DNA from: DATNBT01 sp964579765
GTDB taxonomy: Bacteria > Acidobacteriota > Vicinamibacteria > Vicinamibacterales > CAVVIG01
Direction: 5' to 3'
DNA: 7,974 bases
NCBI GenBank assembly: GCA_964579765.1
Contig: CAZOIK010000104.1
Coordinates: 1-7,974, forward strand
How positions within the stretch are numbered: position 1 is the first letter of the stretch; every line of letters begins with the position of its first letter. This document shows, piece after piece, positions 5,444 to 7,974 of the stretch. The notes below the pieces were generated by a model. It did not search any database. It worked only from the letters and a program-made list of their open reading frames with translations, and was not told the origin of the DNA. Made by a program: the position numbers and the translations under genes.

Positions 5444-6396
5444 TGGCCGCCCGCCACGAGTTGCCGCTCCCGCGACGCGAGCGCGGCCCTCGCGTCCTCC
5501 AGCGTGCACGTCGTGAACGCGACCTCGTCGCCCGGCGCTAGCTGCGCCGCCAGCCCGAGATCGGCGGTAATCACGATCGCGATTTTCGCGTAGCCGCCGG
5601 TCGTCTGACGATCGGCCATCAGGAGAATCGGCTGTCCCGACGCGGGCACCTGTAGCGCGCCGAAGGGCGTCGCGTCGGAGACGATGTCCGCGCCCGACGC
5701 GTGCCGAAGGCGCGGCCCTTCGAGGCGATAGCCCTGACGATTGGAATCCGTCGCGATGCGATACGGCGCCGATTGCAGCGTGTCGAGCGCGTCGTCTGCG
5801 AACCGATCGAGTTGCGGTCCGGGCAAGACTCTCAGCACGTGGGGTCCGCCTTCAGGCGGACGCACGGCCGTCCGGCTGAAGCCGGCCCCCACGTCACGCG
5901 TCGTCCGGCCGAAGCCGGACACGACGGATGGCTGGCCGAGCGGCAACTCGTCGCCGTTTCTCAACGCACGCCCGTGCAATCCGCCGAGGCCGCTCGGCAA
6001 GTGCGTCGCCCGACTGCCGAGCACGGCGGGCGTGTCGATGCCGCCGGCGATGGCGACGTACGCGCGCGCGCCCTTCAGGCGCCGTCCAAACGCCAGACGC
6101 TCACCGGCTGCGACCTCAACCGCCGAGTTTGGAGAAACGGTGCGACCCTCCACCGTCACTTCGAACTCCGCGCCGGCGACGGCCACGCGGCGGTCGTCGT
6201 CGAATGCGAGCACCGGCCCGGCGAGCGTCACTTCGAGCGTCGCCGCCGCCTCGCCGTTGCCGGCCAGCAGATTCGCGAGCCGGTGCGAATACAAATCCAT
6301 CGGTCCGGAGACCGAGACGCCCTCGGCCTGCTGTCCCCATCGCCCGCCGTCCTGCACGGTCGTGAGGAGCCCCGCCCGTTCAACGCGCACGATCAC
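5440..6396 (-). CDS. pxpC: 5-oxoprolinase subunit C (PxpC; KipA/YbgK, biotin-dependent carboxyltransferase-like fold)
   Basis: The product is 318 residues. With PxpA and PxpB it forms prokaryotic 5-oxoprolinase, which hydrolyses pyroglutamate to glutamate using ATP. Family landmarks: AGLLTTVQDGGRWG (8-21), GVSVSGPMD (26-34), ARAYVAIAGGIDTPAVLGSR (110-129), LRVLPGPQLDRF (188-199), SNRQGYRLEG (218-227), and ILLMADRQTTGGYAKIAIV (257-275). Residues 158-187 are encoded by a 90-base REP-like element, placed in the linker just before LRVLPGPQ. Without it the protein would be 288 residues. The start is GTG 6396, backed by GAGGAG 10 bases upstream; GTG 6390 is an alternative. It overlaps pxpB by 17 bases and murB by 4 (ATGA). 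B. subtilis KipA has been linked to control of a sporulation kinase, so a non-enzymatic role cannot be excluded. Confidence 0.88.
   Translation of the reverse strand: MIVRVERAGLLTTVQDGGRWGQQAEGVSVSGPMDLYSHRLANLLAGNGEAAATLEVTLAGPVLAFDDDRRVAVAGAEFEVTVEGRTVSPNSAVEVAAGERLAFGRRLKGARAYVAIAGGIDTPAVLGSRATHLPSGLGGLHGRALRNGDELPLGQPSVVSGFGRTTRDVGAGFSRTAVRPPEGGPHVLRVLPGPQLDRFADDALDTLQSAPYRIATDSNRQGYRLEGPRLRHASGADIVSDATPFGALQVPASGQPILLMADRQTTGGYAKIAIVITADLGLAAQLAPGDEVAFTTCTLEDARAALASRERQLVAGGQ
5837..5926. repeat. Three-hairpin REP-like element inside pxpC
   Basis: Outer arms ACGTGGGG (5837-5844) and CCCCACGT (5887-5894) enclose two hairpins: GTCCGCC-TTCA-GGCGGAC (5844-5861) and CCGGC-TGAA-GCCGG (5872-5885). 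A third hairpin follows, GTCCGGC-CGAA-GCCGGAC (5903-5920), flanked by CGTCGT (5899-5904) and ACGACG (5921-5926). The layout copies that of the 572-624 element, including TTCA/TGAA loops, but the outer tetranucleotide is GTGG/CCAC rather than GTAG/CTAC. The whole spans exactly 90 bases, 30 codons, and is open in the pxpC frame. It looks like a nested or compound insertion of related REP families. Confidence 0.8.
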
Positions 6397-7069
6397 GTTC
6401 GTCGAACTCCTCGGGTGCGATCGGCACGAACGTCACTTCGTCTCCGGCGCTGAACAGAAACGGCCTGGCGCGGCCCATGTCGAATGGGCGCGCCGGCGTG
6501 CGGCCGATCAGCTGCCAGCCGCCGGCACTCTCGCTTGGGTAGATTCCCGTCTGTTCGAGTGCGACCGCCACGCTGCCGCGCGGCACGCGGGGCCGCGGCG
6601 TCGCGAGCCTCGGCACGGCAATCCGCGGGTCCACGAGACCCATGTACGCAAAGCCGGGCAGGAAACCGAGCATCAGCACCCGGTACGTCCGGCTGCAATG
6701 AAGATCGATCGCCTCCGCCTCGCTCACGCCGGCAAACGCGGCGACCTGCGGCAGATCCGGACCGAACTCGCCTCCATAGCACACCGGAATCTGAATCACG
6801 TCGCCGGGAACGCGTCGTTCGTTCGGCGGTTCGCCCGCGACACGTTCCAACGCGGCGGCAATCGCCGGAGGATCGGCGAGCAACGGATCGAAGTACACCG
6901 CGACCGAGCGATAGGTTGGGACGATGTCTCGAACGCCGTTCAGCGCGGCGCCGCTCATGGCGCGGGCGATGGCGGCCGTGCGATCGCACACGTCGAGATC
7001 GATCGTCTGTCCCGGGAACTCGAGGACGAGCGCCGAGTCGCCCGCCGGCACGATTCGATGCGACATCAT
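6380..7069 (-). CDS. pxpB: 5-oxoprolinase subunit B (PxpB; KipI/YbgJ family)
   Basis: The product is 229 residues from ATG 7069, close to the family norm of about 220-240. PxpB partners PxpC, and together with PxpA they hydrolyse 5-oxoproline. The N-terminus HRIVPAGDSALVLEF matches the family pattern. Further landmarks are IPVCYGGEFGPDLPQVA (about 116-132), LGFLPGFAYMG (155-165), RVPRGSVAVALEQTGIYP (about 180-197), and GGWQLIGRTP (202-211). The start is uncertain: tandem ATGs lie at 7069 and 7066, and GTG 7084 would add five residues; none has a strong ribosome site. The gap to the mpl stop is occupied by a REP. The stop TGA (6382-6380) lies past the pxpC GTG, so the two genes overlap. No pxpA (LamB/YcsF family) is seen in this window. 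Confidence 0.88.
   Translation of the reverse strand: MMSHRIVPAGDSALVLEFPGQTIDLDVCDRTAAIARAMSGAALNGVRDIVPTYRSVAVYFDPLLADPPAIAAALERVAGEPPNERRVPGDVIQIPVCYGGEFGPDLPQVAAFAGVSEAEAIDLHCSRTYRVLMLGFLPGFAYMGLVDPRIAVPRLATPRPRVPRGSVAVALEQTGIYPSESAGGWQLIGRTPARPFDMGRARPFLFSAGDEVTFVPIAPEEFDERDRAR
6407..6412 (-). promoter_or_regulatory. Ribosome binding site of pxpC
   Basis: GAGGAG on the minus strand, inside the pxpB coding end, lies 10 bases before the GTG at 6396. It supports that GTG over the in-frame GTG at 6390 and fits translation of pxpC coupled to pxpB. Confidence 0.5.
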
Positions 7070-7087
7070 GTCGTAGACGTCCACGCT

Positions 7088-7110
7088 GTAGTGCGGGCCT
7101 TCAGGCCTGC
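7088..7110. repeat. Single REP-like palindrome with GTAG head at the mpl/pxpB junction
   Basis: GTAG (7088-7091) and one T precede the palindrome GCGGGCC-TTCA-GGCCTGC (7093-7110), which has one G/T mismatch. It is nearly identical to the left half of the 572-624 element: the first 7 bases match and only position 7095 differs (G for A). No inverted partner follows. The mpl stop codon TGA (7103-7101, minus strand) falls in the loop. The element fills the space between mpl and pxpB. Confidence 0.8.
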
Positions 7111-7974
7111 CCCAACGCCGCCAGCAGCTTGCGGTGGATGCCGCCGAAGCCGCCGTTGGACATCATCACGACGAGATCGCCGTCGCGGTGTTCGTCCACA
7201 ATCGTCGCGACGATCTCGTCGATCGACTGCGCGGCTCGCGCCGCCTTGCCCTGCGCGCGCAGATCGAGCACGAGGTCGGGCACCGACAGCCGCTCCGGCT
7301 CAGGCAAGGTCGAGCGGAACACCGGCGCGAACACCACCTCGTCGGCGGCGTCGAACGCCTTCGCGAAGTCGTTCTGGAAGACCCGCCGGCACGACGACGC
7401 CGACCGCGGCTCGAACACGGCCCAGATTCGAGCCGACGGGTGCGCGGCGCGCAGCCCCGCGAGCGTTTCGGCGACGGCCGTCGGGTGATGCGCGAAGTCG
7501 TCGTAGACCGTCACGCCCTTCGCCGTGCCGACGACTTCGAGCCGACGCTTGATGCCGGCAAACGACTTCAGCGCGTCGCCGATGCGCTCGGGTCCGATGC
7601 CGACTTCGGTGCCGACCGCGATCGCCGCGAGTGCGTTGCGCACGTTGTGCAGCCCGACGAGCGCGACCTCGAACCTGCCGAACGGCTCGCCCCGCCGCCT
7701 CACCTCGAACCGCGTTGTCGTCTCGCCCGCGACGACGTCGTGGGCCTGCCAGTCCCTGCCGTCGCCGACACCGAACGTCTCCATCCGCGAGTGGACCTTC
7801 TCCGCCACGGCGCGCGCACCCGGGCTGTCGGCGCCGATGAGCAGCAATCCTTTGCGCGGCACCAGGTTCACCAGACGCCGGAACGCAAGCGACACGGCGT
7901 CGAAGTCGGCGTAGATGTCGGCGTGATCGAACTCGACGTTGTTGATCACGGCGATATCCGGCAGGTACTTCAGG
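7101..7974 (-). CDS. mpl: UDP-N-acetylmuramate:L-alanyl-gamma-D-glutamyl-meso-diaminopimelate ligase (Mpl), C-terminal part; 5' end outside window
   Basis: The frame is open to the right edge; 290 codons are present, about two thirds of a protein near 457 residues in E. coli. Mpl joins recycled murein tripeptide to UDP-MurNAc using ATP in the cytoplasm, so it is a Mur-ligase paralogue of MurC dedicated to peptidoglycan recycling. The visible part starts at LPDIAVINNVEFDHADIY, typical of Mpl, then shows LVGLHNVRNALAAIAVG, the ligase motif VYDDFAHHPTAVAETL (about 7460-7510), VFEPRSASSCRR, and MSNGGFGGIHRKLLAAL at the end. The FEPRS and SNGGFGGIH motifs separate Mpl from MurC. The N-terminal P-loop is off the window. 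The last residues (GlnAla) and the TGA stop come from a REP-like palindrome, so the original C-terminus may have been slightly different. It is the first gene seen in the minus-strand operon. Confidence 0.92.
   Translation of the reverse strand, partial: LKYLPDIAVINNVEFDHADIYADFDAVSLAFRRLVNLVPRKGLLLIGADSPGARAVAEKVHSRMETFGVGDGRDWQAHDVVAGETTTRFEVRRRGEPFGRFEVALVGLHNVRNALAAIAVGTEVGIGPERIGDALKSFAGIKRRLEVVGTAKGVTVYDDFAHHPTAVAETLAGLRAAHPSARIWAVFEPRSASSCRRVFQNDFAKAFDAADEVVFAPVFRSTLPEPERLSVPDLVLDLRAQGKAARAAQSIDEIVATIVDEHRDGDLVVMMSNGGFGGIHRKLLAALGQA

Noticed and set aside
6068..6082. GCGCC-CTTCA-GGCGC hairpin in pxpC resembling the REP loops
   Set aside because: It encodes the conserved RRLKGARAYVA stretch and lacks the GTAG/GTGG head and inverted partner, so it is probably chance.
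5741..7552. 603-codon plus-strand open frame across pxpC, pxpB and mpl
   Set aside because: It spans three well-supported minus-strand genes and reads REP palindromes as peptide; an artefact of high GC.

Overview
The window is GC-rich (roughly two thirds G+C), gene-dense bacterial chromosome from a diderm. The genes most resemble homologues from Acidobacteriota, probably a Vicinamibacteria-type lineage. That placement rests on the mix of gene families and on short REP-like palindromes of a kind I associate with those genomes. It is inference, not a search result.

Left part, plus strand: the 3' end of a PolX-type DNA polymerase/exonuclease gene (1-575) runs into a REP/inverted-REP pair (572-624). 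Next come a LolA-type periplasmic lipoprotein carrier (649-1326) and, overlapping it by 26 bases, a lipoprotein secretin with an N-terminal TPR region (1301-3118). The pair makes sense together: LolA-type carriers ferry lipoproteins to the outer membrane, and this secretin carries its own lipobox.

Middle: a 127-base convergent intergenic region (3119-3245) holds degenerate CCTGGT repeats and a hairpin next to the murA stop.

Right part, minus strand, in transcription order: mpl (C-terminal 290 codons, running off the right edge), pxpB, pxpC, murB, murA. Stops and starts overlap at pxpB/pxpC, pxpC/murB and murB/murA, so these four at least look like one translationally coupled operon, with mpl 31 bases upstream. 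Mpl salvages murein tripeptide onto UDP-MurNAc, and MurA and MurB make UDP-MurNAc from UDP-GlcNAc. PxpB and PxpC are two of the three subunits of prokaryotic 5-oxoprolinase and are unexpected in the middle of a cell-wall operon. No pxpA is visible.

No new defence or mobile system is evident. The most interesting signals are: (a) GTAG-headed REP-like palindromes that supply the stop codons of polX and mpl; (b) a related 90-base triple-hairpin element lying in frame inside pxpC and encoding 30 residues; (c) MurA with Asp at the catalytic Cys position and a divergent substrate loop; (d) MurB with Cys at the catalytic Ser position and Asp at the usual active-site Arg; (e) the pxpBC insertion in the mur operon; (f) the lolA-liposecretin pair.
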